A DNA stretch of 64,000 nucleotides from Spirochaetae bacterium HGW-Spirochaetae-2 (GTDB lineage: Bacteria; Spirochaetota; Spirochaetia; Sphaerochaetales; Sphaerochaetaceae), in the NCBI GenBank assembly GCA_002839355.1, contig PGXW01000015.1:28828-92827 (forward strand), in the 5' to 3' direction. The stretch's first letter is position 1. Each line of letters starts with the position of its first letter. The position numbers were made by a program, and so were the translations under genes. Below the pieces are notes generated by a model that saw only the letters and a list, made by a program, of their open reading frames with translations, was not told where the DNA came from and searched no databases. Of this stretch, positions 8,956 through 17,491 are shown one piece after another.

Positions 8956-10061
8956 AAGTCAAGATCAAGAGCAACGCCTTCCTGATCGCTGTCTCGGCGG
9001 TAATCCTTGGATTGCTTGCCGGTGGGTTGTTGATGATGTCGATCGGCAGCAATCCGTTCGAGGGATTCTATTACCTGTTCCGCGGCGGACTTATGAACAT
9101 GGAGCGTATCGGCAACACGATTTCGACGGCGATCACCCTGATGTTGGTGGGATTGTCCGTAGCCTTCGCCTTCAAGACCGGCTTGTTCAATATCGGGGCT
9201 GCCGGACAGATGTTGGTCGGTGGACTCTGCGCGACACTGGTGGCCCACTATGTGTTCATTCCCAGACCATTCTATCTGGTTGTAATCATATTCTGTGCGT
9301 TCCTGGGGGGAGCCTTGTGGGGTGTCATCCCAGGAATACTCAAGGCAAAGTTCAATGTGCATGAAGTGGTCGCGACCATCATGATGAACTGGATCGCCTA
9401 TTGGTCCATCTATTATTTTGTGCCGGCATATCTCAAGGGTCCTTCGTTGGAGACGGAGTCGAAGTCGATCGCAATCGGGCAAACCCTTCGGTCTCCCTGG
9501 TTGACAGGGATCTTTGGTGGCGGCTACATCAATCTGGGTATTTTTGTCGCTATCGCTGCGGTATTCGTCATCAAGTATGTACTCGACAAGACCACATTGG
9601 GCTTCGAACTGAAAGCGGTCGGATCCAACAGGTTTTGTGCCGAATACGCCGGTATAAAGGTCAACCGGAATGTCGTCATCTCCATGATGATCGCCGGCGG
9701 ACTCGCGGGCCTTGCCGGTATGGCCTACTATACCGGATACTCGAGAAACATCCAGATCGGGGTCATGCCATCCATGGGGTTCGACGGCATCGCGGTCGCA
9801 CTCTTGGGAGCAAGCAATCCGATCGGGGTCCTGTTCTCGGCCCTGTTCTTCGGGATGTTGCAATCGGGGAAGGGGTTCATGAACGCCATGACGGAAGTCC
9901 CTCCCGAGATAGCCGATACGATTATCGCCACCATCATCTACTTTACGGCTACCAGTGTGCTCTTCAGCCGCTTCTGGGATTCCGTAGGGCGAAGGAAACG
10001 GGACAAGGCCCAACAGAAGAGCGACCAGGACGAGAGCAAGGAGGAGGTGAGCCATGAATAA
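8952..10061 (+). CDS. ABC nucleoside permease (NupP/YufP-like)
   Basis: A 369-residue BPD_transp_2-type membrane protein of the ribose/nucleoside class with about 8-10 hydrophobic segments. Conserved stretches include AFAFKTGLFNIGAAGQ (~residues 72-87) and FNVHEVVATIMMNWIAY (~135-152), both typical of BMP-associated permeases. It starts with GTG overlapping the ATPase stop. Its end overlaps the next permease by 8 nt. The C-terminal tail is highly charged (RRKRDKAQQKSDQDESKEE). Confidence 0.9.
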   Translation: MKVKIKSNAFLIAVSAVILGLLAGGLLMMSIGSNPFEGFYYLFRGGLMNMERIGNTISTAITLMLVGLSVAFAFKTGLFNIGAAGQMLVGGLCATLVAHYVFIPRPFYLVVIIFCAFLGGALWGVIPGILKAKFNVHEVVATIMMNWIAYWSIYYFVPAYLKGPSLETESKSIAIGQTLRSPWLTGIFGGGYINLGIFVAIAAVFVIKYVLDKTTLGFELKAVGSNRFCAEYAGIKVNRNVVISMMIAGGLAGLAGMAYYTGYSRNIQIGVMPSMGFDGIAVALLGASNPIGVLFSALFFGMLQSGKGFMNAMTEVPPEIADTIIATIIYFTATSVLFSRFWDSVGRRKRDKAQQKSDQDESKEEVSHE

Positions 10062-11082
10062 TACGACAACGAAGCAGAGTCTGTTCACCAGCCCGCTTGG
10101 AATAGCCATATACATAGTGGTCGGCCTGGTCTTGCTGGCTGTGATGGCGACCAACCACCTGATCGGGATGATCCTTCCCTATGCGATCGCCTATACCATT
10201 CCCTTGCTCATGACTGCCTTGGGTGGGTTGTACAGTGAGCGTAGCGGAGTGACCAACCTCGGTTTGGAAGGCTTGATGCTGGTGGGATATTTTGCCTCGG
10301 CCCTTACAATCAACCTCACCGAGCAAACGTTGCAGGCGAGTGCATTGCCTCTGGGTCTGTTGGCCGGAGTGCTTGCGGGAGCCTTGTTCTCCATGTTGCA
10401 TGCATTCGCCTCCATCAATTTGAAGGCCGACCAGGTAATCAGTGGAACCGCGATAAATATGCTTGCCAGTGCCCTTACGGTGTATCTGGCACGAACGATA
10501 GCCGGTAGCGGAAATGTCCGTATCATGCTGGGCATTGTCCGGAGGGATATTCCAGGGCTCTCCAAGATTCCGGGTATCGGGACGCTGTTCTTCACCCAAT
10601 CCTACTGGAGTACTTGGGTTGCGCTGATAGTCTGGGGAGCCTCATGGTTCCTCCTCTACAAGACTTCGTTCGGGCTTCGCCTGCGTGCGTGCGGCGAACA
10701 CCCGTCGGCTGTCGCTTCCGCCGGTGTGAATGTCTATGGGATGCGCTATTTTGGGGTCGGCATGTCGGGAGCCCTCGCCGGGCTTGGCGGCAGTATCATC
10801 CTCATAACCTATTCCGGGGAATTCAACGGTACCGTAGCCGGACTTGGATTCCTGTCGATCGCCGCCTTGATATTCGGGCAATGGAAGCCCCTGGGGATCT
10901 TGGGTGCGACCTTCTTTTTCGGTACGGCCACGACCATTGCCAACGTTTCGCAGGTCATTCCCCAACTCGGCGTGATTCCACCGGTGATATTCAAGGTGTT
11001 CCCCTACGTGGTGACACTGTTGGCCTTGATTGTGTTCTCGAAACGTTCCGCAGCCCCGAAAGCTGTCGGTGAAGCCTTCTAG
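10054..11082 (+). CDS. ABC nucleoside permease (NupQ/YufQ-like)
   Basis: A 342-residue second permease. The segment PLLMTALGGLYSERSGVTNLGLEGLMLVG near residues 49-78 is the signature of the smaller BMP-type permease. GGAGG precedes the ATG inside the upstream gene. About eight membrane segments follow. It forms the heterodimeric channel with the preceding permease. A hairpin separates it from punA. Confidence 0.9.
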   Translation: MNNTTTKQSLFTSPLGIAIYIVVGLVLLAVMATNHLIGMILPYAIAYTIPLLMTALGGLYSERSGVTNLGLEGLMLVGYFASALTINLTEQTLQASALPLGLLAGVLAGALFSMLHAFASINLKADQVISGTAINMLASALTVYLARTIAGSGNVRIMLGIVRRDIPGLSKIPGIGTLFFTQSYWSTWVALIVWGASWFLLYKTSFGLRLRACGEHPSAVASAGVNVYGMRYFGVGMSGALAGLGGSIILITYSGEFNGTVAGLGFLSIAALIFGQWKPLGILGATFFFGTATTIANVSQVIPQLGVIPPVIFKVFPYVVTLLALIVFSKRSAAPKAVGEAF

Positions 11083-11106
11083 TGGTCTGTAAAGCTTACA
11101 GACCAC
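11082..11106 (+). promoter_or_regulatory. perfect 11-bp inverted repeat between permease and punA
   Basis: GTGGTCTGTAA and its exact complement flank AGC, directly after the permease stop and before the punA ribosome site. No T-run follows. It may be an mRNA hairpin tuning punA, or an operator; the sequence does not decide. Confidence 0.55.
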
Positions 11107-11124
11107 AAGTGAGGAGGAATGTCT

Positions 11125-11955
11125 ATGAATGATGTGATGGTGCGGTTGCGAGAGGCAGCCGAATACGTGCAGGCGAAAATCGGAACAGAGCCCGTTTCGA
11201 TCGGCATGATTCTCGGATCTGGTCTTGGTGATCTAGCCAATGAGCTGGAAAATCCGATTGCGGTTCCCTATGTCGAGATTCCCCACTTTCCCGTTTCCAC
11301 AGTTCCGGGACATGCCGGGCGCCTGGTTGCCGGATACCTCGGTGGCAAGCGGGTCCTGGTTATGCAAGGGCGGTTCCATTTCTATGAAGGCTATGGCATG
11401 GATACCGTCGTGTTTCCGGTCCAGATGATGCGTGTCATGGGAATCCTGGACCTGTTGGTCACCAATGCGGCAGGATGTGTCAATACGGCATGGTTGCCCG
11501 GCGATCTCATGTTGATCAGCGACCACATCAAGTTGATTCCTGAAAATCCCCTGCGGGGTGCGAATATCGGAGAGCTTGGCGATCGTTTCTTCGACATGAG
11601 TACGGCCTATCCTGAAAATCTGCGGGCAATGGCCCGCAAGGAGGCCGATCGTCTGGGTATCGTCCTGCGTGAAGGGGTATACCAGCTCTTTACCGGACCT
11701 TCCTTCGAAACACCTGCGGAGGTGCGGTTCGCTCGAACCTGTGGAGCCGATGCCGTGGGCATGTCCACCGTACCCGAGGTGATCGCCGCACGTCATGCGG
11801 GCATGCGCGTGCTGGGTATTTCTTGCCTCACCAACATGGCGGCCGGGATTCTTGACCAGCCGCTGAACCATATCGAGGTCTTGGAGACAGGAGAGCGGGT
11901 GAAGGCTACATTCTCGGCACTGGTAAAGGCGATAGCATCCTCATGGCCGCATTGA
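11125..11955 (+). CDS. punA: purine nucleoside phosphorylase
   Basis: A 276-residue trimeric-type PNP (PunA/human-PNP family) that converts purine nucleosides and phosphate to base and ribose-1-phosphate in the cytoplasm. Visible motifs are GSGLGDLA (phosphate loop), VPGHAGRLVAGYLGGKRVLV, GRFHFYEGY, TNAAGCVN, TGPSFETPAEVR and the base-binding AVGMSTVPEVIAARH followed by GISCLTNMAAG. The ATG at 11125 is preferred over the ATG at 11119, because GAGGAGG (11111-11117) would leave the latter no spacing. Its place at the end of the importer operon suggests direct phosphorolysis of imported nucleosides. Confidence 0.93.
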   Translation: MNDVMVRLREAAEYVQAKIGTEPVSIGMILGSGLGDLANELENPIAVPYVEIPHFPVSTVPGHAGRLVAGYLGGKRVLVMQGRFHFYEGYGMDTVVFPVQMMRVMGILDLLVTNAAGCVNTAWLPGDLMLISDHIKLIPENPLRGANIGELGDRFFDMSTAYPENLRAMARKEADRLGIVLREGVYQLFTGPSFETPAEVRFARTCGADAVGMSTVPEVIAARHAGMRVLGISCLTNMAAGILDQPLNHIEVLETGERVKATFSALVKAIASSWPH

Positions 11956-12461
11956 CCGCGAAGCAACTTGTAGCGTATCTCGGTCTTGAGCCGTTGGAGG
12001 GAGAGGGGGGTTTTTACCGGCGTGTGTTTCTCGATACGCAGATAGTCGGAACCGCTGGGCTTGGTCCTTTCACCAAACCGCAACTCCCCCTAAGCAGTAC
12101 GATCTATTATCTGGTGACTCCCGAGAGTTTCTCCGCTTTGCACAAGCTTGCCGGCAGCGAAGTCTGGACATGGATTGCCGGTGATCCGCTGGATCAGTTC
12201 CTGCTCTACCCCGATGGGGATATCGAGTTGCGGGTAGTGGGCTTGGCAGGTGGCGCAATGCCTGTCTCCGTTGTTCCGGGCGGGTGCTGGCAAGGTACCC
12301 GGTTGGCCAAGGACGGTTCCTTCGGTTACGCATTGTGCAGCACGGTCATGAGCCCGGCCTATGATGCGAGTGATTTTGTCTTGGCCGATGCGGGGCTTTG
12401 TACGCTGTTTCCCTCGGCCGCTGCCCTGATCCAACGATTCATAGCACACGATTGCCACTAG
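11943..12461 (+). CDS. cupin-superfamily protein, DUF985
   Basis: 172 residues. The pattern LGLEPLEGEGGFYRR, then SSTIYYLVTPESFSALHKLAGSEVWTWIAGDPLDQFLLYPDG, and the late PGGCWQGT is that of the DUF985 cupin family. The fold is probably a sugar- or nucleotide-sugar-epimerase-like barrel; the substrate is unknown. It starts 13 nt inside punA in another frame, so it is translationally coupled to it, and it is followed after 15 nt by the SDR gene. Confidence 0.75.
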   Translation: MAALTAKQLVAYLGLEPLEGEGGFYRRVFLDTQIVGTAGLGPFTKPQLPLSSTIYYLVTPESFSALHKLAGSEVWTWIAGDPLDQFLLYPDGDIELRVVGLAGGAMPVSVVPGGCWQGTRLAKDGSFGYALCSTVMSPAYDASDFVLADAGLCTLFPSAAALIQRFIAHDCH

Positions 12462-12476
12462 TTTGCGGGAGGTTCC

Positions 12477-13238
12477 ATGGATTTTGAGTTGCGGGGTAAA
12501 AAGGCTCTGGTTACCGGTGCTTCGGGTAATCTTGGCAGCGCCATAGCCACTGTCTTGGCCATGCAGGGAGTCTCCGTCGGTTTGTTCTACGGCTCTCGGA
12601 ATTCCGGTGAAGCTACCCAACGGTTGGCGCAGCGGTTGTCATGTCTCGATTTTGTCGAAGCGATCGCACTGCATGGCGATGTCCGCAGTGAGGAAAGTCT
12701 CGAGGAGGCGATCGCAGCTTTCCTCGCCCATTTCGGGCAGCTGGATATCCTGGTGAACAATGCTGGGATATTCACCTCCTCTTCCCAGGAAAACCTGCCG
12801 GAGGAGGATTGGGACGCAGTCATGGATATCAACGTGAAGGGAATCTGGCGGATGTGCCGGCTCTCGTTTCCCCATTTGATACAAAGCCGTGGTACGGTTG
12901 TGAACATCTGTAGTATCAATGCCTTTCGTCCAGGGTTTGGTGGTACCGCCCATTACGATGCCTCCAAAGGAGCGGTTGCCGCATACACGCGGTCGTTGGC
13001 TGCCGAATATGCCCCCTATGGCATCCGGGTCAATGCTGTGGCACCGGGGCTGATCGATGCCGTTCGCCTGCGTGACGATGCCCCCGACCTGGTTGGCCAT
13101 TATGAGAACCGGGCAGCCCTGAAACGGTTGGTCGCACCGGAAGATATCGCCCAGGTTGTCGCGTTCCTCGCCTCCGATGCCTCGCGGGCGATGACAGGAG
13201 AAATTGTTGCGGCAGATTGCGGGTATGGTATGATGTAG
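12477..13238 (+). CDS. short-chain dehydrogenase/reductase
   Basis: A 253-residue classical SDR. The Rossmann motif GASGNLGSA is at about residues 14-22, NNAG near 90, the catalytic Ser in ICSINAF and YDASKGAV (Tyr-x3-Lys) near 160. The C-terminus has MTGEIVAADCGYGMM, as in FabG-like enzymes. GGGAGG precedes the ATG. NAD(P)-dependent oxidation or reduction is expected; the substrate cannot be told. The promoter of the next gene lies inside its last codons. Confidence 0.87.
   Translation: MDFELRGKKALVTGASGNLGSAIATVLAMQGVSVGLFYGSRNSGEATQRLAQRLSCLDFVEAIALHGDVRSEESLEEAIAAFLAHFGQLDILVNNAGIFTSSSQENLPEEDWDAVMDINVKGIWRMCRLSFPHLIQSRGTVVNICSINAFRPGFGGTAHYDASKGAVAAYTRSLAAEYAPYGIRVNAVAPGLIDAVRLRDDAPDLVGHYENRAALKRLVAPEDIAQVVAFLASDASRAMTGEIVAADCGYGMM
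13207..13234 (+). promoter_or_regulatory. internal promoter for leaderless metallophosphoesterase mRNA
   Basis: TTGCGG, 16 nt, TATGAT (13229-13234), ending 6 nt before the ATG at 13241. It lies within the end of the SDR gene. The -35 match is weak; the call rests on the recurrent geometry. Confidence 0.5.
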
Positions 13239-13240
13239 CG

Positions 13241-13915
13241 ATGAAAATCCTCTGTGTTTCCGATGAAAAGGATCCGTTGGTGTACTCGAACAACGTGGTG
13301 GAGCGGTACGGTGAGGTCGATATGGTGATATCCGCGGGCGACCTGCCGTTGAAATACTACGAGTTCATCGTTTCCTCGTTGAACAAGCCGTTCTACTTTG
13401 TCTTTGGGAACCATCATGTCGAGGATCTCCACAAATTCTCCAAACGCTGTTGTGCCGAGGATTCTCTCGATATCAGGTTCGACAGATCCCGTTTGGGATG
13501 GGGAGTCGGGGGCGATTTCATCGATGGATTGGTGCTCCGCGACACTTCCACCGGATTGCTGTTGGCCGGGTTGGGTGGTTCGATGCGTTATAATCGCGGA
13601 GACCATCAATTCACCGAATTCGAGATGTATCTCAGGATATTCAGGATGGTTCCCAAACTGCTCTATAACCGCCTGCGTTTCGGCAGATACCTGGATATCC
13701 TCATTGCCCATGCTCCTCCCCGAGGTATCGGTGATGGGGACGACAAGTGCCACACCGGCTTCAAGGCGTTCCTTTGGTTCATGCGAACATTCAAGCCGGC
13801 GTACCTGGTACATGGACATGTCCATCTATTTGATCTAAACTCGCCTAGGATCACGCGGTACCACGAGACGGATGTGATCAACATATACAGCAGTTATCTG
13901 CTGGAGAAGGATTGA
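13241..13915 (+). CDS. calcineurin-like metallophosphoesterase
   Basis: 224 residues. MKILCVSDEKDPL, then ISAGDLPLKYYEF, VFGNHHVE, LIAHAPPRGIGDGDDKCHTGF and LVHGHVHLF give the D..GD..GNH..H..GHxH metal-ligand series of the Metallophos family, though the first motif is SDE rather than DxH. It probably hydrolyses a phosphodiester or phosphomonoester in the cytoplasm. No ribosome site is seen; the start is consistent with a leaderless mRNA. The ParB-like gene follows with little gap and may be functionally linked. Confidence 0.8.
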   Translation: MKILCVSDEKDPLVYSNNVVERYGEVDMVISAGDLPLKYYEFIVSSLNKPFYFVFGNHHVEDLHKFSKRCCAEDSLDIRFDRSRLGWGVGGDFIDGLVLRDTSTGLLLAGLGGSMRYNRGDHQFTEFEMYLRIFRMVPKLLYNRLRFGRYLDILIAHAPPRGIGDGDDKCHTGFKAFLWFMRTFKPAYLVHGHVHLFDLNSPRITRYHETDVINIYSSYLLEKD

Positions 13916-13920
13916 GGGGT

Positions 13921-14826
13921 ATGGGTGTCTCCAGTTTCACCAGCCGGGAGGATTTCTCCAAGGCTCGTGCGAAGGGTCGGATGCAGGATCTGCTCTCGAC
14001 ATTGCAATGGAAAAACAACGAATTGCTGTCATTCTATGAAGTGACGAAATTGCTCAACCCGAAAGTGGAGACCTATCGTGGCCTGAAAGCTATTCCGGTC
14101 GACAAGGTTATCGGAAGCGAGGGGCGGTACCACGATTTCACCCTGGCGTTCTACCCGCGCAAGGAGATGCTGCGTTCCCGATGGCAAAGCATAGACGAAG
14201 CCCATCTCAAACAGGTCATATTGCCGCCGATCAGCGTCTACAAATTGGGAAGCTGCTACTTCGTCCGCGACGGGAACCACCGTGTCTCTGTCGCCAAGGC
14301 CCAGGGAGTGGAGTTTATCGATGCGGAAGTGGTTGAGCTGGATTCCGAGATTCCGCTCGAGCCCGGTTTGACCAGGGCCCAACTGGAGCGGAGGGTCGTC
14401 GCCTACGAGCGCCAGCGGTTCATCGACGAGTTCTCCCTGGACAGGTTCATGGATATGGATCTGGTCAAATTCACTTCACCCGGCATGTACCCTGAAGTGA
14501 TAAACCATATCCAAGTCCACAAATACTATATCAACCAACACAAGAAGGGTGAGATTCCGTTCGATACCGCCGCCCGGTCATGGTATGAACAGGTATTCCT
14601 CCCCATTGTCCTGCAGATCCGAGAGGATCGTCTGTTGTATTCTTTCCCTGGAAAGACCTATGGGGATCTGTACCTATGGATTGTCCGCCACTGGGACAAC
14701 CTCAAGCATGGTGTGGAGGAAGAGGTTACGATTGAGAACGCTACGAAGGATTTCAAGAACAGGTTCGGCAAGAAGTGGTTCAAGCGCTGGACCGGGTGGG
14801 CGAGGCAACTGTTCAAACATTCATGA
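13921..14826 (+). CDS. ParB-like-domain protein of unknown role
   Basis: 301 residues. The segment ISVYKLGSCYFVRDGNHRVSVAKAQGVEFIDAEVVEL (about residues 104-140) matches the ParB/sulfiredoxin-like nucleotidyl fold (G-x-HR-x3-A). The remaining ~160 residues are charged, with many Arg, Lys and Trp, and no membrane segment. The ATG at 13921 is preferred, with GGAGAAGG about 10 nt before it; a TTG at 13912 is the alternative. It is cotranscribed with the metallophosphoesterase. It faces the first surface-protein gene tail to tail, 14 nt apart. Confidence 0.6.
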   Translation: MGVSSFTSREDFSKARAKGRMQDLLSTLQWKNNELLSFYEVTKLLNPKVETYRGLKAIPVDKVIGSEGRYHDFTLAFYPRKEMLRSRWQSIDEAHLKQVILPPISVYKLGSCYFVRDGNHRVSVAKAQGVEFIDAEVVELDSEIPLEPGLTRAQLERRVVAYERQRFIDEFSLDRFMDMDLVKFTSPGMYPEVINHIQVHKYYINQHKKGEIPFDTAARSWYEQVFLPIVLQIREDRLLYSFPGKTYGDLYLWIVRHWDNLKHGVEEEVTIENATKDFKNRFGKKWFKRWTGWARQLFKHS

Positions 14827-14840
14827 TATGAGCGAAGGGA

Positions 14841-15383
14841 TTAGAGCCCGGTGAATGTGAAGGTAATCGTGTCCTGGTAGTCTCCGGCAAGGTATATCTC
14901 TGCAGCAGGTGTGACGATCACGAAGGTTCCCTGCAGGTCGTAGCCGTTGTCATACCCTCCGAATGAAGCTTGCGCTGCATTCACAACAGGGCTCTGGCCC
15001 GCCGGTCCTGCTCCATCGTAGTCGAAGGTCATGGAATAGGGTATATGGGCATTCACCTCGAGGTGCTTCAGCCGCATCTGTGAACCAAGTCCGTTGGTAC
15101 TGGTTATGGTGAGGTACACCGTCTGGTCTCCCGTATGGGTGAAGGTGTACCCGATCGGATAGGGCGTTCCCAGGGTGATGGTGGCTGCAGTCTCGGCAAG
15201 GGTGAATTCGCTGGTGGACGGTATTACTGTATTGAGGTACAGGTAGTCGGTATCGAGCAAAGTCTCGGCTGCATATAGGTTGAAGGCTGGAAAACACATG
15301 GTTGCACACAAGACCAGAGCCAACAGGCCAAATATTTTTTTTCGTGATGGTAGATGTTTCTTCCGACTTTGTACTGTAAACAT
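14841..15383 (-). CDS. small secreted beta-rich surface protein (island family member 1)
   Basis: 180 residues: a basic N-terminus, a hydrophobic Sec signal ending NLYAA at about residue 39, then a mature domain rich in Thr, Tyr and Gly with alternating hydrophobics, no cysteine, ending GDYQDTITFTFTGL. The same terminal pattern (Y-x-x-x-I-x-hydrophobic-x-hydrophobic-T) recurs in four other genes of this island (19376-22686), although overall similarity is low. It resembles pilin or fimbrial-type folds only in a general way; no chaperone or usher is nearby. The start codon lies 6 nt after a -10 box, implying a leaderless mRNA. Function unknown; a surface structure or adhesin is a guess. Confidence 0.7.
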   Translation of the reverse strand: MFTVQSRKKHLPSRKKIFGLLALVLCATMCFPAFNLYAAETLLDTDYLYLNTVIPSTSEFTLAETAATITLGTPYPIGYTFTHTGDQTVYLTITSTNGLGSQMRLKHLEVNAHIPYSMTFDYDGAGPAGQSPVVNAAQASFGGYDNGYDLQGTFVIVTPAAEIYLAGDYQDTITFTFTGL

Positions 15384-15707
15384 GGGAAAAATATAGCAAT
15401 CACCCCTACTTGTGTCAATAGTTATGAATCAGATAATTATTGCATGAGTTCTTGGTAAGTTTTTATTAGATTGATAGAAACTCTTTTCTTATAAAAAATT
15501 ATGTAGTATATTTCTATCAAGATACCACAAGAAAAGTCTTTTACAATGAATTTCCATTTGTGTACGAGTTTTCTGATGGAATTACAATAGACCTTCTTAT
15601 GTCAAAAGATATAAGCTGATTGCCCGTCGATGCCCGAATTTCTTTTATTATATCCTTTTGTGGGAAATTATGGCATTATGTAAGAAGTTGGAGGAGGATG
15701 AAGAGTC
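15384..15707. other. AT-rich divergent intergenic region
   Basis: Between the surface-protein gene and the first GntR gene. It holds the minus-strand promoter above, a perfect 10-bp inverted repeat (TTGATAGAAA at 15471-15480 and its complement at 15511-15520) and one TCTTATGTCAA element (15595-15605; TTGACATAAGA on the other strand). A clear promoter for the GntR gene was not recognised. No ORF is credible here. Confidence 0.6.
15390..15418 (-). promoter_or_regulatory. promoter with TTGACACAAGT motif, leaderless surface-protein gene
   Basis: On the minus strand: TTGACA, 17 nt, TATATT, then 6 nt to the ATG at 15383. The -35 box continues as CAAGT, matching the extended motif at the other surface-protein promoters. 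Confidence 0.75.
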
Positions 15708-16439
15708 ATGATAACATCATTTAGTTCGGAGACCAAGTCTGCCCAGATCGCCCGGCAGATAGAGGAGATGATTCTTAACAAAGTGTACCAGGTCGGACAG
15801 CCGTTGCCGTCCCAGCAGGAATTGGCTAAGGATTTCAATGCAAGTTCGCGTTCCATCAGGGAGGCTTTCAAGCAGTTGGAGGCAAAGGGTCTGGTGGAAA
15901 TCAGCCAGGGAAAACGGGCAATGGTCAAGTCCAACAATCTTGAGCAGTTTGTCGCCTCTCTTTCCTCCACCTTGATCAGCAACCACACGACCGACAAGAA
16001 GTTGTTGCTGGATCTCATGCAGGTACGTACGACTGTCGAAGTATCGGCCACCAGGGAACTTTCCCGCAGTGACCAGCGCAGCATCCTGGTTCGTTCGCTG
16101 GACAACCTGACCTCGAAGATGGAGCAATTGTTGCCCCGGCTGCAGGCAGGGGACCAAGAGGCTATCACTCAGTGGAACGGGCATGATTTCAATTTCCACA
16201 AGACATTGATCGATTCCAACGACAACGTGATCCTGACAGCGATCTACGAGAACTTGTCGCCGTTGCTCTATACAAGTATGGACCAGATTACCAATACCTA
16301 TGGCGAGCTGGAGAAAAGCACGCGCGAGCACCGGTACTTGGTTGAAGCCCTCGAGCAGGGCCAGACCGACCTTGCCGTAGCCCTTGCTCTGGTACACCTG
16401 ACCGCGATCAGGGGAAAACTGGAAGCCTCCGTGGTCTGA
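15708..16439 (+). CDS. GntR/FadR-family (FCD) transcriptional regulator A
   Basis: 243 residues. The N-terminal winged helix has LPSQQELAKDFNASSRSIREAFKQLEAKGLVEISQGK at about residues 29-66. Residues ~90-240 form an all-helical FCD ligand domain with HDFNFHKTLIDSNDN and HRYLVEAL as candidate metal-site helices. GAGGAGG sits 10 nt before the ATG. It is a tandem paralogue of the next gene, with near-identical DNA-binding helices, and lies in the surface-protein island. The effector is unknown; FCD proteins usually bind organic acids. Confidence 0.88.
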   Translation: MITSFSSETKSAQIARQIEEMILNKVYQVGQPLPSQQELAKDFNASSRSIREAFKQLEAKGLVEISQGKRAMVKSNNLEQFVASLSSTLISNHTTDKKLLLDLMQVRTTVEVSATRELSRSDQRSILVRSLDNLTSKMEQLLPRLQAGDQEAITQWNGHDFNFHKTLIDSNDNVILTAIYENLSPLLYTSMDQITNTYGELEKSTREHRYLVEALEQGQTDLAVALALVHLTAIRGKLEASVV

Positions 16440-16466
16440 CCTCCTTATATATTAGACAATTGCCTT

Positions 16467-16499
16467 GGCTTCGGACTTCTGCTTCCGAAGCCATTTTTA
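16467..16499 (+). terminator. rho-independent terminator after GntR A
   Basis: GGCTTCGGA, an 8-nt loop, TCCGAAGCC, then ATTTTTAT. Strong 9-bp stem. Confidence 0.88.
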
Positions 16500-16625
16500 T
16501 GCACTTTTTTCCAAAGATATGTTCAAAGTGACACCGTACTTTGTACATAACTCATGTCACCAGATAAAATATTTGTAGTGCTATTGCCAAACAATACCTG
16601 ATATAGTACACTAAAGATAGCATTA

Positions 16626-16670
16626 TTGACTTTTACTTATGTCAGTACCTAATTTTATTCTGTCATAAGT
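16626..16670 (+). promoter_or_regulatory. putative promoter and autoregulatory operator of GntR B
   Basis: TTGACT (16626) and TAATTT (16650) form a plausible promoter. Overlapping it are ACTTATGTCA (16635-16644) and TGTCATAAGT (16661-16670), an inverted pair of the motif TGACATAAGT found beside the -35 boxes of the surface-protein genes. The arrangement suggests repression by a dimeric regulator, probably one of the two GntR proteins (inference). Confidence 0.5.
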
Positions 16671-16694
16671 TTTGAAAGAAGGAGATCCAATCCA

Positions 16695-17471
16695 TTGGAC
16701 ACCATAGAACGTATTCCACAACAAACTCTCCCTGGCCGCACGAAATCCGCCAGGATTGCGAACTATTTGGAGGAGTTGATTCTTTCCAAACAGTTGAGTG
16801 CCGGAGAGTTGTTGCCCTCCCAGCAGGAACTGGCCGAGAAGTTCGACGCCAGCTCCCGTTCTATCCGGGAGGCCTTCAAGCAGCTTGAGGCGAAAGGTTT
16901 GCTCAGCGTCAGCCAAGGGCGCCGGGCCTGTGTAAAGTGCAACAACCTCGACCAGTTTGTGGAATCGCTCACCGATTCTATTATACGTAGCGGTTCCAGC
17001 GATGCCAAACTCATGCTTGATCTGGTGCAGGTCCGTACCAGTGTCGAGGTTTCCGCTGCCCGTGATTTCTCACGCAATCCCCGGCGCAAGGAAGTTGTGC
17101 GGGAGTTGCGTTCCCTTTCCGACATGATGGGCAAGACCTTGGTGGGAATCGAAGCCCATGAGCAACGTGCTATCGACGAGTTCCGTAGAACCGAGGGCGA
17201 TTTCCATAAGGTGCTTGTCCGCTCCAACGACAATATCATCCTGGACGCCATCTACGAGAACCTTTCTCCGTTGTTGGATGAAAGTCTTTCCTTCTCTGCC
17301 ATCAACTTCGAGGAATATGAGAAGAAGGTCCGTGAGTACCAATACATTGCGGAGGCGTTGCACAATGGCCAGACCGACCTTGCGGTCGCCTTGGTATTGG
17401 TCAACTTGACGAACCTGAAGAAACGTATCGAAGAGTATGCCGAGCGAAGGAACAAGTTCGCGTTCGCATAA
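16695..17471 (+). CDS. GntR/FadR-family (FCD) transcriptional regulator B
   Basis: 258 residues, starting with TTG 10 nt after AAGGAG; no later ATG preserves the DNA-binding domain. The HTH region (LPSQQELAEKFDASSRSIREAFKQLEAKGLLSVSQGR) is almost identical to regulator A. The FCD part is similar throughout (LDLVQVRTSVEVSA, DFHKVLVRSNDNIILDAIYENLSPLL), so the two genes arose by tandem duplication. They probably recognise the same operator. A hairpin terminator follows and overlaps the next gene's ribosome site. Confidence 0.88.
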   Translation: MDTIERIPQQTLPGRTKSARIANYLEELILSKQLSAGELLPSQQELAEKFDASSRSIREAFKQLEAKGLLSVSQGRRACVKCNNLDQFVESLTDSIIRSGSSDAKLMLDLVQVRTSVEVSAARDFSRNPRRKEVVRELRSLSDMMGKTLVGIEAHEQRAIDEFRRTEGDFHKVLVRSNDNIILDAIYENLSPLLDESLSFSAINFEEYEKKVREYQYIAEALHNGQTDLAVALVLVNLTNLKKRIEEYAERRNKFAFA

Positions 17472-17491
17472 ATCGGTTCTGCTCTTGCATG

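Noticed and set aside
8511..10154. 547-codon antisense ORF opposite the nucleoside permeases, and similar long antisense ORFs (1464-2597, 2509-3600, 37734-38903)
   Set aside because: They are shadows of high-GC genes on the other strand, with compositional repeats and no recognisable domains or ribosome sites.
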